Assembly (NCBI GenBank): GCA_001314715.1
Contig: LJSV01000002.1
Location: 186,001-250,000, forward strand
Source of the DNA: Rhodobacteraceae bacterium HLUCCA12
GTDB taxonomy: Bacteria > Pseudomonadota > Alphaproteobacteria > Rhodobacterales > Rhodobacteraceae
Reading direction: 5' to 3'
Length of the DNA: 64,000 nucleotides
Within the stretch, counting starts at the first letter, position 1; every line of letters begins with the position of its first letter. This document shows, piece by piece, positions 27,179 to 36,802 of the stretch. Under the pieces are notes generated by a model. The model worked only from the letters and a program-made list of their open reading frames with translations. It did no database searches and had not been told where the DNA came from. A program made the position numbers and the translations under genes.

Positions 27179-28080
27179 TGAACGATTCCCTATCCGGCTC
27201 TGAGGCGGCGCGCAGCGCGCCGGAAGAGGCCGACCCCTCGTCTGACAGTAATGGCCAGCGCGGTCTGATCGGTCGATTGATCTATGCGCTGGCATCGCCC
27301 GAAACCCAGGCCGAGAGGGACGAGCAGATCAATGCCAGCATGCGGCAGGTCTTGCCGGGTCTCACGAACCTGCGCCGGTTGCGCGTGGCCGATGTCGCCG
27401 TGCCAAAGGCCGAGATCGTGGCGGTTCCGGTCGATATCGGTCGCCGCGATCTGATCGAGATCCTGCGCGAAAGCGGATTTTCGCGCATTCCCGTCTATCA
27501 CGAGACCCTCGACAAGCCCCTTGGCCTATTGCTGCTCAAGGATCTGGTCCTGCATCGCGGTTTCGATCCGGCGCAGGACGATGTCGATCTGGCGCCGTTG
27601 TTGCGTCCGATCCTGTTCGTGCCGCCGTCGATGCCGCTGGTTGTGCTGCTGCAGAAGATGCAGACCGAGCGCACGCATATGGCGCTGGTGATCGACGAAT
27701 ACGGTGGCGTCGACGGTCTTGTCACCATCGAGGATCTGCTGGAACAGGTCGTCGGCGAGATCGAGGACGAACACGACACCGAGGATGAACGCCTGTGGCT
27801 GGAAGAGTCCTCGGGCGTGTGGCTGGTGCAGGCGCGCGCGGCGCTGGAAGATGTCGAGGCCCTGCTGGAGACCGATCTGACCGAGGGCGTCACAGATGAG
27901 GATGTCGATACGCTGGGCGGGCTGGTTTTCGTGCTTCTGGGCCGCGTTCCGGTGCGCGGTGAGGTGATTCCGCATCCCGCAGGCATCGAGATCGAGGTTC
28001 TTGAAGCCGATCCGCGGCGCGTCAAACGCCTGCGCCTGCGGCGCAACGTGACCAATACGCCCCGTTCTGACGAAAGCTGA
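27178..28080 (+). CDS. corC: CBS-pair/CorC_HlyC domain protein (YbeX/CorC)
   Basis: A 300-aa soluble protein with two CBS motifs (VPKAEIVAVP to about residue 135; ERTHMALVIDEYGGVDGLVTIEDLLE, about 160-190) and a C-terminal CorC_HlyC domain (about 215-290). Homologs are linked to magnesium/cobalt efflux or ribosome metabolism; exact role here is inferred only. It overlaps the ybeY stop by one base and is followed by lnt after four bases. Confidence 0.9.
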   Translation: MNDSLSGSEAARSAPEEADPSSDSNGQRGLIGRLIYALASPETQAERDEQINASMRQVLPGLTNLRRLRVADVAVPKAEIVAVPVDIGRRDLIEILRESGFSRIPVYHETLDKPLGLLLLKDLVLHRGFDPAQDDVDLAPLLRPILFVPPSMPLVVLLQKMQTERTHMALVIDEYGGVDGLVTIEDLLEQVVGEIEDEHDTEDERLWLEESSGVWLVQARAALEDVEALLETDLTEGVTDEDVDTLGGLVFVLLGRVPVRGEVIPHPAGIEIEVLEADPRRVKRLRLRRNVTNTPRSDES

Positions 28081-28084
28081 TCGC

Positions 28085-29665
28085 GTGGCCGGGCTCGCGC
28101 GGCGTGGATCGGGCTTTCTGCGCAAGCCACGCCTATGGGTTCCGCTGGCCGGGGCGTTGTGCGCGTTTGGGCAGGCACCCTGGGGTTGGTGGCCGCTGAC
28201 CGTACTGGGGTTGGCGGCGGTGATGCTGGCTGTCGGTCGGTCGCGCCGGCCATGGGCGGGTTTTGGGCTGGCGTGGCTGGCGGGGTTTGCGGGGTTCGGC
28301 CTGGCCCTGATCTGGATCGTCGAGCCCTTTTTCGTCGATCCCGACCGCCATGCCTGGATGGCCCCCTTCGCGCTGATCCTGATGGCGGGCGGCCTGGCAC
28401 TGTTCTGGGGGCTGGCAGGAGCCTTTGCCGCTTGGGGCGGATCGCGCCCCCTGGCGCGGATCTGGCTTTTCGCGCTGGCGGTTCTGGCGCTGGAGGCATT
28501 GCGCGGGCATCTTTTCACCGGCTTTCCCTGGGCCATGCTGGGCCATGTCTGGATCGGCACGCCGGTTGCGCAGATCGCTGCCGTGTCGGGCGCGCTGGGT
28601 CTCAGCGCGCTGACGCTGGCCCTGTCGGCGGGGCTGGCCACGGGCTGGGTTCGGGCGCGGCATGGGCGCCGCTGGCGCGCGGGCTTGTCCGGTAGCCTGG
28701 TTGTGGCCGTTCTGGCCGCCGGCTGGGGCTGGGGCAGCGCGCGGATCGCCGCGCCGATGCCGGAAGCTTCGCAGGTGCGCCTGCGCGTGGTGCAGCCCAA
28801 CGCGCCACAAGCCCTGAAATGGCATCCGGACCATGCGCAGACGTTCTTTGATCGCCATCTCGACTTGACCGGGGCGCCGGCACCGGACGGCCGTGCGCCC
28901 GATATGGTCATCTGGTCCGAAACATCGGTGCCGTTCTTCCTGGACAACGCCACGGGCGGGCTGGACCTTGCCGCCGAGGCCGCGGACGGCGCGGTTCTGG
29001 CGCTGGGCATCCAGCGCCGCGAATCCGCCCCCGGCGGGCCTGCGGCGTATTTCAACAGCCTGGCGGTCCTGGACAATGACGGCGCGGTGAGCGCGGTCTA
29101 TGACAAGCATCACCTGGTTCCGTTCGGCGAATATGTTCCGTTGCTGGGCGGGCTTGCGGGGCGCCCCGGTTTCGAATGGCTGTCCGGTTTCGCGGCGCGG
29201 GCGCTGACCGGCTATACGCCGGGGCCGGGCGCCCGCGTGCTGGAGCTTGGCGATCTGGGCCGGGTGCTGCCGCTGATCTGCTACGAGGCGATCTTTCCCC
29301 GGCATTCGCGCGCCGCGCAACGGCCCGACTGGATCTTGCAGATCACCAACGACGCCTGGTTCGGCGACTGGATCGGGCCGTTCCAGCACCTCGCGCAGGC
29401 GCGTCTGCGCGCGATCGAACAGGGCCTGCCGCTGGTGCGCGCGGCCAATACCGGGGTTTCGGCGGTGATCGACGCGCGTGGCGGCGTGGTGCAGGCGCTG
29501 GGCATGGGCCGTGCCGGCACCCTCGATGCCGATCTGCCTGCGGCACTTGAGCCAACGCCCTATGCCCGCTGGGGCGACGGACCGTGGCATATCGGCCTGG
29601 GGCTCGGCATCTTCGCCATCGCCGTATCGCGTTGGCGCCAAAACCGATTGACGCGCCGCGGGTAA
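28085..29665 (+). CDS. lnt: Apolipoprotein N-acyltransferase
   Basis: Integral inner-membrane enzyme that adds the third acyl chain to lipoproteins. The 526-aa product has several N-terminal hydrophobic segments followed by a carbon-nitrogen hydrolase domain with Glu (VIWSETSVPFF), Lys (YDKHHLVPFGEY) and Cys (LPLICYEAIFP) of the catalytic triad. GTG start at 28085, four bases after corC. Substrates could include the lipoprotein encoded at 25071-25385. Confidence 0.95.
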   Translation: MAGLARRGSGFLRKPRLWVPLAGALCAFGQAPWGWWPLTVLGLAAVMLAVGRSRRPWAGFGLAWLAGFAGFGLALIWIVEPFFVDPDRHAWMAPFALILMAGGLALFWGLAGAFAAWGGSRPLARIWLFALAVLALEALRGHLFTGFPWAMLGHVWIGTPVAQIAAVSGALGLSALTLALSAGLATGWVRARHGRRWRAGLSGSLVVAVLAAGWGWGSARIAAPMPEASQVRLRVVQPNAPQALKWHPDHAQTFFDRHLDLTGAPAPDGRAPDMVIWSETSVPFFLDNATGGLDLAAEAADGAVLALGIQRRESAPGGPAAYFNSLAVLDNDGAVSAVYDKHHLVPFGEYVPLLGGLAGRPGFEWLSGFAARALTGYTPGPGARVLELGDLGRVLPLICYEAIFPRHSRAAQRPDWILQITNDAWFGDWIGPFQHLAQARLRAIEQGLPLVRAANTGVSAVIDARGGVVQALGMGRAGTLDADLPAALEPTPYARWGDGPWHIGLGLGIFAIAVSRWRQNRLTRRG

Positions 29666-29674
29666 CGGTATAGC
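29648..29674 (+). promoter_or_regulatory. Putative metK promoter
   Basis: TTGACG (29648-29653) and TATAGC (29669-29674), spaced 15 bases, overlap the end of lnt. Transcription would begin a few bases before the riboswitch stem, consistent with a short leader that is essentially the aptamer. The spacer is short, so this is tentative. Confidence 0.5.
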
Positions 29675-29684
29675 GGCATAAGGC

Positions 29685-29732
29685 CCGTCACAACGGCTTC
29701 CTGGCGTGACGGTGTAAACCCTAATGGAGCAC
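29685..29732 (+). promoter_or_regulatory. SAM/SAH riboswitch upstream of metK
   Basis: Stem P1 is a perfect seven-base pairing, CCGTCAC (29685-29691) with GTGACGG (29706-29712). The loop AACGGCTTCCTGGC and the downstream TGGAGCA match the compact SAM/SAH riboswitch aptamer known from Rhodobacterales metK leaders. In that family the GGAGC segment, which contains the Shine-Dalgarno bases, pairs with the loop to form a pseudoknot, so ligand binding reduces metK translation. Its 3' end is eight bases before the metK ATG. Recognition is from sequence and folding by eye. Confidence 0.9.
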
Positions 29733-29739
29733 TTTCAGC

Positions 29740-30924
29740 ATGACTCGGCAGAATTACGTTTTCACCTCGGAATCGGTTTCCGAGGGCCATCCCGACAAGG
29801 TCTGTGACCGCATTTCCGATGCCATTCTCGATTATCTTCTGACCGAGGATCCCTTGGCGCGCGTCGCCTGCGAAACCTTCGCCACGACGGGGCTGGTGGT
29901 GATCGGCGGCGAGATCGGCCTGCCCGAACGCGACGGCCGACCCGGCAGCGAACGTCTGAAGGATGTGATGGGCCGCATCAGCCAGATCGCGCGCGATTGC
30001 ATCAAGGATATCGGCTATGAGCAGGACAAGTTTCACTGGAACACGTGCCATGTCCTGAACTTCCTGCACGAACAATCGGTGGACATCGCCCAGGGCGTCG
30101 AACGCGAGGGCGCGGGCGACCAGGGGATCATGTTCGGCTATGCCGTGGATGAAACGCCACAGCTGATGCCGGCGCCGATCCTGTATTCGCATGCGATCCT
30201 TCGCCGGCTGGCCGAGGCACGCAAGGCCGGCGAATTGCCGATGCTGGGGCCGGATGCGAAAAGCCAGCTGACCCTGCGCTATGCCGACGGCCGGCCAAGC
30301 GAGGTGATGCAACTGGTCGTGTCGCACCAGCACCTGGACCCGTCGCTGACCAGCGAGGATGTCAAGGCGATCATCCGTCCCTATATCGACGAGGTCGTGC
30401 CCGAGGGCTGGATCAACGGTGGCACCGAATGGCATGTGAACCCGACCGGAAAGTTTCTGATCGGCGGGCCGGATGGCGACGCGGGCTTGACCGGGCGCAA
30501 GATCATCGTCGATACCTATGGCGGTGCCGCGCCGCATGGCGGCGGCGCCTTCTCGGGCAAGGATCCGACCAAGGTCGATCGCTCGGCCGCTTACGCGGCG
30601 CGGTATCTGGCCAAGAATGTCGTTGCGGCCGGATTGGCGCGCAAATGCACCTTGCAGATTTCCTATGCCATCGGCGTGGCGCGGCCGCTGTCGATCTATG
30701 TCGATACCCACGGCACCGGCGCGGCGCCCGATGCCGAGATCGAAAAGGCGGTGGCCAAGGTGATGGACCTGACGCCATCGGGCATTCGCGCGCATCTGGA
30801 ACTCAACCGCCCGATCTATGCCCGCACGGCCGCCTATGGCCATTTCGGTCGCGAACCCGAGGCCGATGGCGGTTTCAGCTGGGAGCGCATCGACCTGGCC
30901 GAGCCGTTGAAAAAAGCGCTCTGA
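29740..30924 (+). CDS. metK: S-adenosylmethionine synthetase
   Basis: Makes SAM from methionine and ATP. The 394-aa product has [16 protein letters not shown] (ATP-binding, residues 6-21), the [12 protein letters not shown] loop and [16 protein letters not shown]. It is preceded by the riboswitch, so cellular SAM (or SAH) should repress its translation. The product serves the methyltransferases and radical-SAM enzymes encoded in this window (PrmC, RlmJ, MiaB, TrmB). Confidence 0.98.
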   Translation: MTRQNYVFTSESVSEGHPDKVCDRISDAILDYLLTEDPLARVACETFATTGLVVIGGEIGLPERDGRPGSERLKDVMGRISQIARDCIKDIGYEQDKFHWNTCHVLNFLHEQSVDIAQGVEREGAGDQGIMFGYAVDETPQLMPAPILYSHAILRRLAEARKAGELPMLGPDAKSQLTLRYADGRPSEVMQLVVSHQHLDPSLTSEDVKAIIRPYIDEVVPEGWINGGTEWHVNPTGKFLIGGPDGDAGLTGRKIIVDTYGGAAPHGGGAFSGKDPTKVDRSAAYAARYLAKNVVAAGLARKCTLQISYAIGVARPLSIYVDTHGTGAAPDAEIEKAVAKVMDLTPSGIRAHLELNRPIYARTAAYGHFGREPEADGGFSWERIDLAEPLKKAL

Positions 30925-31072
30925 GCGCGGCGCGGCGAACCGTGCCATCGACGGGCACCGCCTTGGGATGGCATTGTCGGAAAGACGGTATCGGCGGCCG
31001 GTCGCACGGACTTGCCGCCGATTGCCGTTCCAGCCTGGTCCGGCTTCCAACTCAGGCAAAGGCGATACGATC

Positions 31073-31774
31073 ATGACCGATTCCCCGTCCGGGATTCCCG
31101 CCAAGCGCAATTTCTACGGTCGGGTCCATGGCAAGACGCTGCGGCCCAGCCAGAAGCAGTATCTGGCCGAGGACCTGGACGCCGTGCGCCTGCATGGCGT
31201 CACCCGCGATGAGAACCCGGCGCGGCGTCAACTGGACCTGTCGGTCCTGCCCGGCGACGGCCCCGTCTGGCTGGAAATCGGCTTTGGCGGCGGCGAGCAT
31301 CTGGTGCATATGGCGCAACGCTACCCCGATGTGCGGCTGATCGGCTGCGAACCTTTCGTCAACGGGATCGCCATGGCGCTGGGGCGGATGCGCAAGGTCG
31401 CGGTGCCCAACATCCGGCTGCATCCGGGCGATGTGCGCGATCTCTTCGACGTTCTGCCCGATGCCTGCCTGAAACGGGTGTTTCTGAACTATCCCGACCC
31501 TTGGCCGAAGGCCCGGCATCATCGCCGCCGGTTCGTCACGCCCGAACATCTGGTGCCGCTGGCGCGGTGCTGCGCGCCGGGGGCCGAGTTCCGGGTGGCG
31601 ACGGATATTCCGGATTACGTGCGCCAGACCCTTGAAGAGGTGCCATCGGCCGGTTTCGATCTGATCGCGCAGGGTGGAACACCCTGGCAAGACTGGATTT
31701 CAACGCGCTATGAGAAAAAGGCACTGCGCGAGGGACGGGTGCCGCACTACCTTACGTTTCGCCGCCAGGGCTGA
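31073..31774 (+). CDS. trmB: tRNA (guanine-N7-)-methyltransferase
   Basis: Methylates G46 in the tRNA variable loop. The 233-aa protein contains WLEIGFGGGEHL (SAM-binding motif I), IGCEPFVNG, and FLNYPDPWPKARHHRRRF, the TrmB signature. The ATG at 31073 is chosen; the open frame upstream to 30968 is not family-like. It is followed by tRNA-Gly on the other strand. Confidence 0.95.
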   Translation: MTDSPSGIPAKRNFYGRVHGKTLRPSQKQYLAEDLDAVRLHGVTRDENPARRQLDLSVLPGDGPVWLEIGFGGGEHLVHMAQRYPDVRLIGCEPFVNGIAMALGRMRKVAVPNIRLHPGDVRDLFDVLPDACLKRVFLNYPDPWPKARHHRRRFVTPEHLVPLARCCAPGAEFRVATDIPDYVRQTLEEVPSAGFDLIAQGGTPWQDWISTRYEKKALREGRVPHYLTFRRQG

Positions 31775-31860
31775 TCGGACAGTCCATTCGCAACCGCCTG
31801 CCCAGACCACGGCCCAAGGGTGCCGCGGGCATCGGTGCGGAACGACATTCTGAATTGGAT

Positions 31861-31934
31861 TGGAGCGGGTAGCGGGAATCGAACCCGCGCGTTCAGCTTG
31901 GGAAGCTGACAGGCTACCATTACATCATACCCGC
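31861..31934 (-). tRNA. tRNA-Gly (anticodon CCC)
   Basis: Read on the minus strand, the acceptor stem GCGGGTA pairs with TACCCGC, followed by discriminator T and an encoded CCA. The anticodon stem TCAGC/GCTGA encloses the loop TTCCCAA, which places CCC at positions 34-36. The T-arm is GCGGG-TTCGATT-CCCGC. Seventy-four bases including CCA. It decodes GGG glycine codons. Confidence 0.95.
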
Positions 31935-31945
31935 CTGTGCGCGAT

Positions 31946-31974
31946 CCTCTAGCCTTGGCGCGCCATTGCGTCAA
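31946..31974 (-). promoter_or_regulatory. Promoter of tRNA-Gly(CCC)
   Basis: On the minus strand, TTGACG (31974-31969), a 17-base spacer and TAGAGG (31951-31946) lie 11 bases before the mature tRNA 5' end. A near-ideal -35, optimal spacing and a stable-RNA position make this one of the better promoter calls in the window. Confidence 0.7.
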
Positions 31975-32002
31975 GGGTCATGCGTGCCGGCCGGGCGAAC
32001 CC

Positions 32003-32506
32003 TCAGAACGGGATTTCGTCGTCCATCTCGGGCGAGGAGCCGCCGCCAAAGCCGCCCCCTTGCGCGCCGCCACGTCCGCCACTGCCGCCGCCGTAACCGC
32101 CGCCGCCGCCAGATGAGTCACCGCCAAAGTTGCCGCCGCCACCGCCGCCATCGCCGCGACCGTCGAGCAGGGTCAGCTCGCCGCGGTAGGGGCGCAAAAC
32201 GATCTCGGTCGTGTAACGGTCCTGCCCGCTCTGGTCTTGCCATTTGCGGGTTTCCAACTGGCCTTCGATATAGACCTTGGAGCCCTTGCGCAGATACTGT
32301 TCGGCGATGCGACCCAGCGGTTCGGAAAAGATGGCGACCGAATGCCATTCGGTCTTTTCGCGACGCTCGCCTGAGGCCTTGTCGCGCCAGGTCTCCGAGG
32401 TCGCGATCCGGAGGTTCACGACCTTGCCGCCGTTTTGAAAGCTGCGCACCTCGGGGTCTCGGCCAAGATTGCCGATGATGATGACCTTGTTGACCGACCC
32501 TGCCAT
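32003..32506 (-). CDS. ssb: Single-stranded DNA-binding protein
   Basis: Binds ssDNA in replication, recombination and repair. The OB-fold core (residues 1-110) has [17 protein letters not shown] and TEWHSVAIF, followed by a Gly-rich flexible linker and the acidic C-terminal tip DDEIPF that recruits partner proteins. Length 167 aa. The start at 32506 corresponds to MAGSVNKV. It is divergent from a lytic transglycosylase gene, with a CtrA-like box in the shared region. No LexA box (GTTC-N7-GTTC) was seen upstream. Confidence 0.97.
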   Translation of the reverse strand: MAGSVNKVIIIGNLGRDPEVRSFQNGGKVVNLRIATSETWRDKASGERREKTEWHSVAIFSEPLGRIAEQYLRKGSKVYIEGQLETRKWQDQSGQDRYTTEIVLRPYRGELTLLDGRGDGGGGGGNFGGDSSGGGGGYGGGSGGRGGAQGGGFGGGSSPEMDDEIPF

Positions 32507-32571
32507 GCGCTTTGCCCTTTCGCGTGAATTCCGAATCTTCTGCGTCCCATGGGTACACCACGCGCACAAGG

Positions 32572-32586
32572 TTGAAAATTGGTTAA
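32572..32586. promoter_or_regulatory. CtrA-like box between ssb and a lytic transglycosylase gene
   Basis: TTGA-N7-TTAA (32572-32575 and 32583-32586) has one mismatch to TTAA-N7-TTAA. It is 66 bases upstream of the ssb start and 117 bases before the transglycosylase ATG. Weak on its own, because single-mismatch matches can arise by chance in AT-richer spacers. Confidence 0.35.
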
Positions 32587-32702
32587 TCGGTGTTGGCGCC
32601 GAGTGCTTGGATACGGCGCGATTCGCCGCTATAGTGTGGCCTTTGCATGTGGAAGGCAGGACGCGTTCCACGCATGGCGCCTGCAGGGGTGGGGACAGTC
32701 GC

Positions 32703-33305
32703 ATGATCCGATCGGTCTGTGCAGTCATGGGGCTGACGTTTGTTGCGCTTGTGATCGGTGCGCAGACACAGGCCAGCGGGCTTCGCCTGGGTGGTGGTGG
32801 AACGTCGCGTCAGGACGTGATGCGCAACCAGACCCGGGTGATCGACACGCGCCTGTCCAGCCAGTATTCGTCCTCGACCCGGCACCTGCCGTCATCGGTG
32901 CGCAGCGACGGTGCCATCCCGACCTATAGCGGCAGCTATCGCGGCCCCTATCTGGATCTGGCGCGCGCCGCGGCGAGGCAGCACAACGTGCCCGAAGAGC
33001 TGTTTTTGCGCCTCGTGCACCAGGAAAGCCGCTGGAATCCGGCCGCCATCTCGCGGGCGGGCGCGCGCGGTCTGGCGCAGTTGATGCCGGATACGGCGCA
33101 ACTGCTGGGGGTCAACCCGGACGATCCCCGTCAGAACCTTGAGGGGGGCGCGCGGTATCTGGCCATGATGTACCAACGGTTCGGCAACTGGCGCCTGGCC
33201 CTTGCCGCGTATAATGCCGGCCCCGAGGCCGTGCGCCGCCACAACGGCGTGCCGCCCTTTGCCGAAACGACCGACTATGTGCGCATCATCCTGGGCACCG
33301 GTTGA
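32703..33305 (+). CDS. Exported lytic transglycosylase (SLT family)
   Basis: A 200-aa periplasmic peptidoglycan lytic transglycosylase. A signal sequence ([15 protein letters not shown]) is followed by an SLT domain with the catalytic Glu in [21 protein letters not shown], then [13 protein letters not shown]. It cleaves glycan strands with 1,6-anhydro product formation. The ATG at 32703 lies after a GGGGTGGGGA stretch. It ends near an AraC regulator on the opposite strand. Confidence 0.92.
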   Translation: MIRSVCAVMGLTFVALVIGAQTQASGLRLGGGGTSRQDVMRNQTRVIDTRLSSQYSSSTRHLPSSVRSDGAIPTYSGSYRGPYLDLARAAARQHNVPEELFLRLVHQESRWNPAAISRAGARGLAQLMPDTAQLLGVNPDDPRQNLEGGARYLAMMYQRFGNWRLALAAYNAGPEAVRRHNGVPPFAETTDYVRIILGTG

Positions 33306-33327
33306 CGCGGGCTGACACAAGTCGGCG

Positions 33328-34164
33328 TCAGATCCTGGGCACGACCGGGCCTTGCCCCGGCTTCTTGCGAAAGGCCGAAGGGGTCATGCCGGCGGTTTTC
33401 TGAAAGGCGCGGGTAAAGTAGCCGGGCGAATTGTAGCCCAGCATTTCGGCGATCCGGTTGATCGGCATGCGGGTTTCGGCCAGCAGGCGCCGCGCCTCGA
33501 ACAGGATGCGGTCCTCAAGCAGTTGATGGGCGCTGCGGCCACAGGTGGCGCGGCAGGCCCGCGAAAGATGGGTCGCGGTGACGCCCAACACCTCGGCGAA
33601 TTCGGCCACCGACAGGTTCGACCGGAAATCGCGCTCGAGCAGGGCGGAATAGCGCGCAACCAGGCGTTGCGCCGCCAGCGGCCGGCCGGGCAAGATGTCG
33701 ATGTTGTTCTCGCGTTCGATCTGCCGGTCAAGCCAGACGCCCAGCAGGCCCAGATGATGGTGGGCGGCGCGCGCTGCGCTGGCGCGGGAGCTTTCAAGCT
33801 CGCGCTGGATGCTTTCGAGGATCGACACCAGTTCCTTTTGCGAGATCGGGTCGCGCGGGCGCAGGAACTGCGGGGTTGCCGGCAGGTCCAGCCCGTGCTT
33901 GCGGCCAAAGAAGACGGCGGTGCCCTGGACGCGGGGCGCGACCTCGAATCCATGCATGACGCCGGGGGGGATGAAGATGGCGTTGTGCGGACCATATCCG
34001 CGTGTCGTCCCGGCCACGGTGATCCGGCCCTGGCCCTGGGTGAACCACAACAACACCGGTTCGCGCAGCGAACGCATGGCCTCGACCCGCCAGCGCCCTC
34101 CGGCGGCCAGTCTGGCAATGGGGGTCAGGCGCAGGGCCGAGGGGGCGTCTGGAATGATTGTCAT
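33328..34164 (-). CDS. AraC-family transcriptional regulator
   Basis: A 278-aa regulator with an N-terminal cupin-type sensing half (GPHNAIFIPPGVMHGFEV, about residues 57-75) and a C-terminal double helix-turn-helix AraC domain (LSVAEFAEVLGVTATHLSRACR and INRIAEMLGYNSPGYFTRAFQK). Ligand and targets are unknown. Its upstream neighbour miaA reads in the same direction but is separated by 122 bases, so co-regulation is not evident. Confidence 0.9.
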   Translation of the reverse strand: MTIIPDAPSALRLTPIARLAAGGRWRVEAMRSLREPVLLWFTQGQGRITVAGTTRGYGPHNAIFIPPGVMHGFEVAPRVQGTAVFFGRKHGLDLPATPQFLRPRDPISQKELVSILESIQRELESSRASAARAAHHHLGLLGVWLDRQIERENNIDILPGRPLAAQRLVARYSALLERDFRSNLSVAEFAEVLGVTATHLSRACRATCGRSAHQLLEDRILFEARRLLAETRMPINRIAEMLGYNSPGYFTRAFQKTAGMTPSAFRKKPGQGPVVPRI

Positions 34165-34286
34165 GGCGAACCTTCTGGCGGGCGATTATGGCCAGCCTAG
34201 GAAACCAATCCGGGCAATCCCAAGACATTTTGCACCTTTCGTGCCACAAAGCGGGCTTCGCGCGGCAGACGTTGCAGAAAGGTGAC

Positions 34287-35195
34287 TCAGTCGCCGCCAG
34301 GCAAATCCAGACGATCCCATCGCTTCATGCGGTTGCGAAACCAGCTTCGCTGGCGCTTGGCGTATTGGCGCGTGGCAAGTGTTGCGTCGGACTCGGCTCG
34401 TGCCAACGATATATTGCCCCGCAGATACGCGATCAGCTCTGCCGCGCCGATCGCGCGGGTCCAGAGCGGGGCGGTCGGCTGGCCGGCATCGTCTGGCCAG
34501 TGGGGCAGGGCGGCGCGGACCTCGTCCAGGGCGCCGTCGCGCAGCATGGCGGCGAATCGCCGTGCGATTCGCTGGTTGAGCCAATGACGTTCGGGGGCAA
34601 GGGCCAGCGCTGTGGCCCGGTCGACCGGCAGCAGCGGTGGGCCGGTTTCCGCCTGCCAGGTGGCAAGGCCCCGGCCCGTGGCCTTCAGCACTTCCCAGGC
34701 GCGCTGGACGCGGGCGGGATTTCGCCGATCGATCCGCGCGGCGGTCTCGGCGTCCAGCTCGGCCAGCAGCGCCTCCGCCCCCGCATCGCGCATCATCGCG
34801 TCGGCCTCGGCGCGGATCGCCGATGGAACGGGGGGGATGCGGGCCAGCCCCTCGGTCAGGGCGGTCAGGTACAACCCTGTCCCGCCCACGATGACGGCAT
34901 TCGGATGGCGGTCCAGAAGGGGCGCAACCTCGCGCAGCCAGTGCCCGACCGAATAGTCGGCGCCGCGTGGCACATGCCCGTAAAGACGATGCGGGGCCTG
35001 TGCCAGCTCGGCGGCCTGCGGACGGGCCGTGAGGATCGACCAGCAGGCATGCACCTGCAAGGCATCGGCATTGATGATGACGCGGCCCTGTTCGCGCGCG
35101 ATCCGCAGCGCCAGCGCCGATTTGCCGCTGGCCGTCGGCCCGGCGATCAGCACCGGCCGGTCGGGATCGGGCAGGGGGATTGGCAAGTCAGGCAT
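34287..35195 (-). CDS. miaA: tRNA dimethylallyltransferase
   Basis: Adds the dimethylallyl group to N6 of A37 in tRNAs reading codons that start with U; MiaB (22911-24245) then thiomethylates the product. The P-loop [10 protein letters not shown] and the [11 protein letters not shown] block identify the family, and the 302-aa length is typical. The ATG at 35195 is chosen over the in-frame extension to 35303. It is divergent from pyrH. Confidence 0.95.
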   Translation of the reverse strand: MPDLPIPLPDPDRPVLIAGPTASGKSALALRIAREQGRVIINADALQVHACWSILTARPQAAELAQAPHRLYGHVPRGADYSVGHWLREVAPLLDRHPNAVIVGGTGLYLTALTEGLARIPPVPSAIRAEADAMMRDAGAEALLAELDAETAARIDRRNPARVQRAWEVLKATGRGLATWQAETGPPLLPVDRATALALAPERHWLNQRIARRFAAMLRDGALDEVRAALPHWPDDAGQPTAPLWTRAIGAAELIAYLRGNISLARAESDATLATRQYAKRQRSWFRNRMKRWDRLDLPGGD

Positions 35196-35335
35196 GATGT
35201 GGCCGGGGCAGGGGCGAATAGGCGTTGAACCCGGCCCCCGTTTGCGACATTTTGCGCGCGATTGAAACCATTCTGTTCGATTGCCCGATTGCCGCGTGAT
35301 CAACGGCGCGTGGATCGTGGCAATGAAAGGCCCAG

Positions 35336-36061
35336 ATGACCCAGCCAGCCCCCGTCAAGTATCGCCGCGTCCTGCTCAAGATCTCGGGTGAGGCCCTGAT
35401 GGGCGATCAGGGATACGGGCTGCATCCGCCGACCGTCCAGCGCATCGCGCAAGAGGTGAAGTCGGTGCACGATCTGGGCGTCGAGATCTGCATGGTGATC
35501 GGCGGCGGCAACATCTTTCGCGGGTTGCAGGGCTCTGCGCAGGGGATGGAACGCACGACCGCCGACTACATGGGCATGCTGGCCACGGTGATGAACGCGC
35601 TTGCGATGCAATCCGCGCTTGAGGCCCTGGGCGTCTATACCCGCGTGATCAGCGCCATTCCGATGGATCAGGTCTGCGAACCCTATATCCGCCGTCGCGC
35701 CGTTCGCCATCTTGAGAAAAAGCGCGTCTGCATCTTTGCTGCCGGCACCGGCAATCCCTATTTCACCACCGATACCGCCGCCACCCTGCGGGCCAACGAA
35801 ATGGCCTGCGAGGCGATCTTCAAGGGCACCAAGGTCGATGGTGTCTATGACAAGGATCCGAACCGGTTCGACGATGCGAAACGGTATGAAACCGTCACCT
35901 ATGATGAGGTCTTGCAAAAGAACCTTGGCGTGATGGATGCATCGGCCATCGCATTGGCGCGCGACAACAATCTGCCGATCATCGTGTTTTCGCTGAACGA
36001 GCCGGGGGGATTTTGCGGCATCCTGCGTGGCGAGGGCACCTATACCCGCGTTCAGGGCTGA
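35336..36061 (+). CDS. pyrH: Uridylate kinase (UMP kinase)
   Basis: Phosphorylates UMP to UDP; hexameric bacterial-type enzyme of the amino acid kinase fold. Signatures are [13 protein letters not shown] at the N-terminus, [10 protein letters not shown], and [17 protein letters not shown]. The 241-aa length is usual. It starts the long envelope/translation cluster pyrH-frr-uppS-cdsA-dxr-rseP that runs to lpxB. Confidence 0.96.
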   Translation: MTQPAPVKYRRVLLKISGEALMGDQGYGLHPPTVQRIAQEVKSVHDLGVEICMVIGGGNIFRGLQGSAQGMERTTADYMGMLATVMNALAMQSALEALGVYTRVISAIPMDQVCEPYIRRRAVRHLEKKRVCIFAAGTGNPYFTTDTAATLRANEMACEAIFKGTKVDGVYDKDPNRFDDAKRYETVTYDEVLQKNLGVMDASAIALARDNNLPIIVFSLNEPGGFCGILRGEGTYTRVQG

Positions 36062-36193
36062 CGCGGGGTGCGCAAGACTGCGCAAGACTGTGGCAATCCG
36101 GCGAGGGCCGGTATAAACCTGTGATGAACTGGCGTCCGGCGCGGACCGTCCACCGTGCAGGCGCAGAAGGCACAGAAAACGAAGAGAAACACC

Positions 36194-36757
36194 ATGTCCG
36201 ACGATATCGACATCGACATTGACGATCTGCAGCGCCGGATGGAAGGCGCGCTCTCTTCCCTGCGGACCGAATTTGCCAGCCTGCGCACGGGTCGCGCCTC
36301 TGGCTCGATGCTGGAGCCGATCCAGGTCGAAGCCTATGGCCAGATGACCCCGATCAACCAGGTCGGTACCGTCAATGTGCCCGAGCCGCGGATGGTGACC
36401 ATCAACGTCTGGGACAAGGGCATGGTCGGCAAGGTCGAAAAGGCGATCCGTGAAAGCGGCCTGGGGATCAATCCGCAACTCAACGGCACGATCATCATGC
36501 TGCCCATCCCCGAGTTGAACGAGGAACGCCGCCGCGAGCTTGCCAAGGTTGCGGCCGGCTATGCGGAACACGCGCGCGTCGCAATTCGCAACATTCGCCG
36601 CGACGGTATGGACCAGCTCAAGAAGGCGAAGGCCGCCGGCATGAGTGAGGACGAGAACAAGATCTGGTCCGATGAGGTGCAGGAACTGACCGACCGCTAT
36701 ATCGGCCATGTCGACAAGGCGCTTGAGGCCAAGCAGGAAGAAATCATGCAGGTGTGA
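36194..36757 (+). CDS. frr: Ribosome recycling factor
   Basis: Splits post-termination ribosomes with EF-G. The 187-aa protein shows [35 protein letters not shown] and the C-terminal [15 protein letters not shown] block of the family. ATG 36194 follows an in-frame upstream stretch from 36155 that lacks family similarity. Its N-terminus carries an acidic DDIDIDIDD run just before the conserved helix, a small peculiarity. Confidence 0.96.
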   Translation: MSDDIDIDIDDLQRRMEGALSSLRTEFASLRTGRASGSMLEPIQVEAYGQMTPINQVGTVNVPEPRMVTINVWDKGMVGKVEKAIRESGLGINPQLNGTIIMLPIPELNEERRRELAKVAAGYAEHARVAIRNIRRDGMDQLKKAKAAGMSEDENKIWSDEVQELTDRYIGHVDKALEAKQEEIMQV

Positions 36758-36802
36758 TCGCCCCTGCGCAGGCTTCCAGCTTTCCTTGTGAACGGAGTAT
36801 CC

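Noticed and set aside
32507-32600. LexA control of ssb
   Set aside because: No GTTC-N7-GTTC match was seen upstream of ssb.
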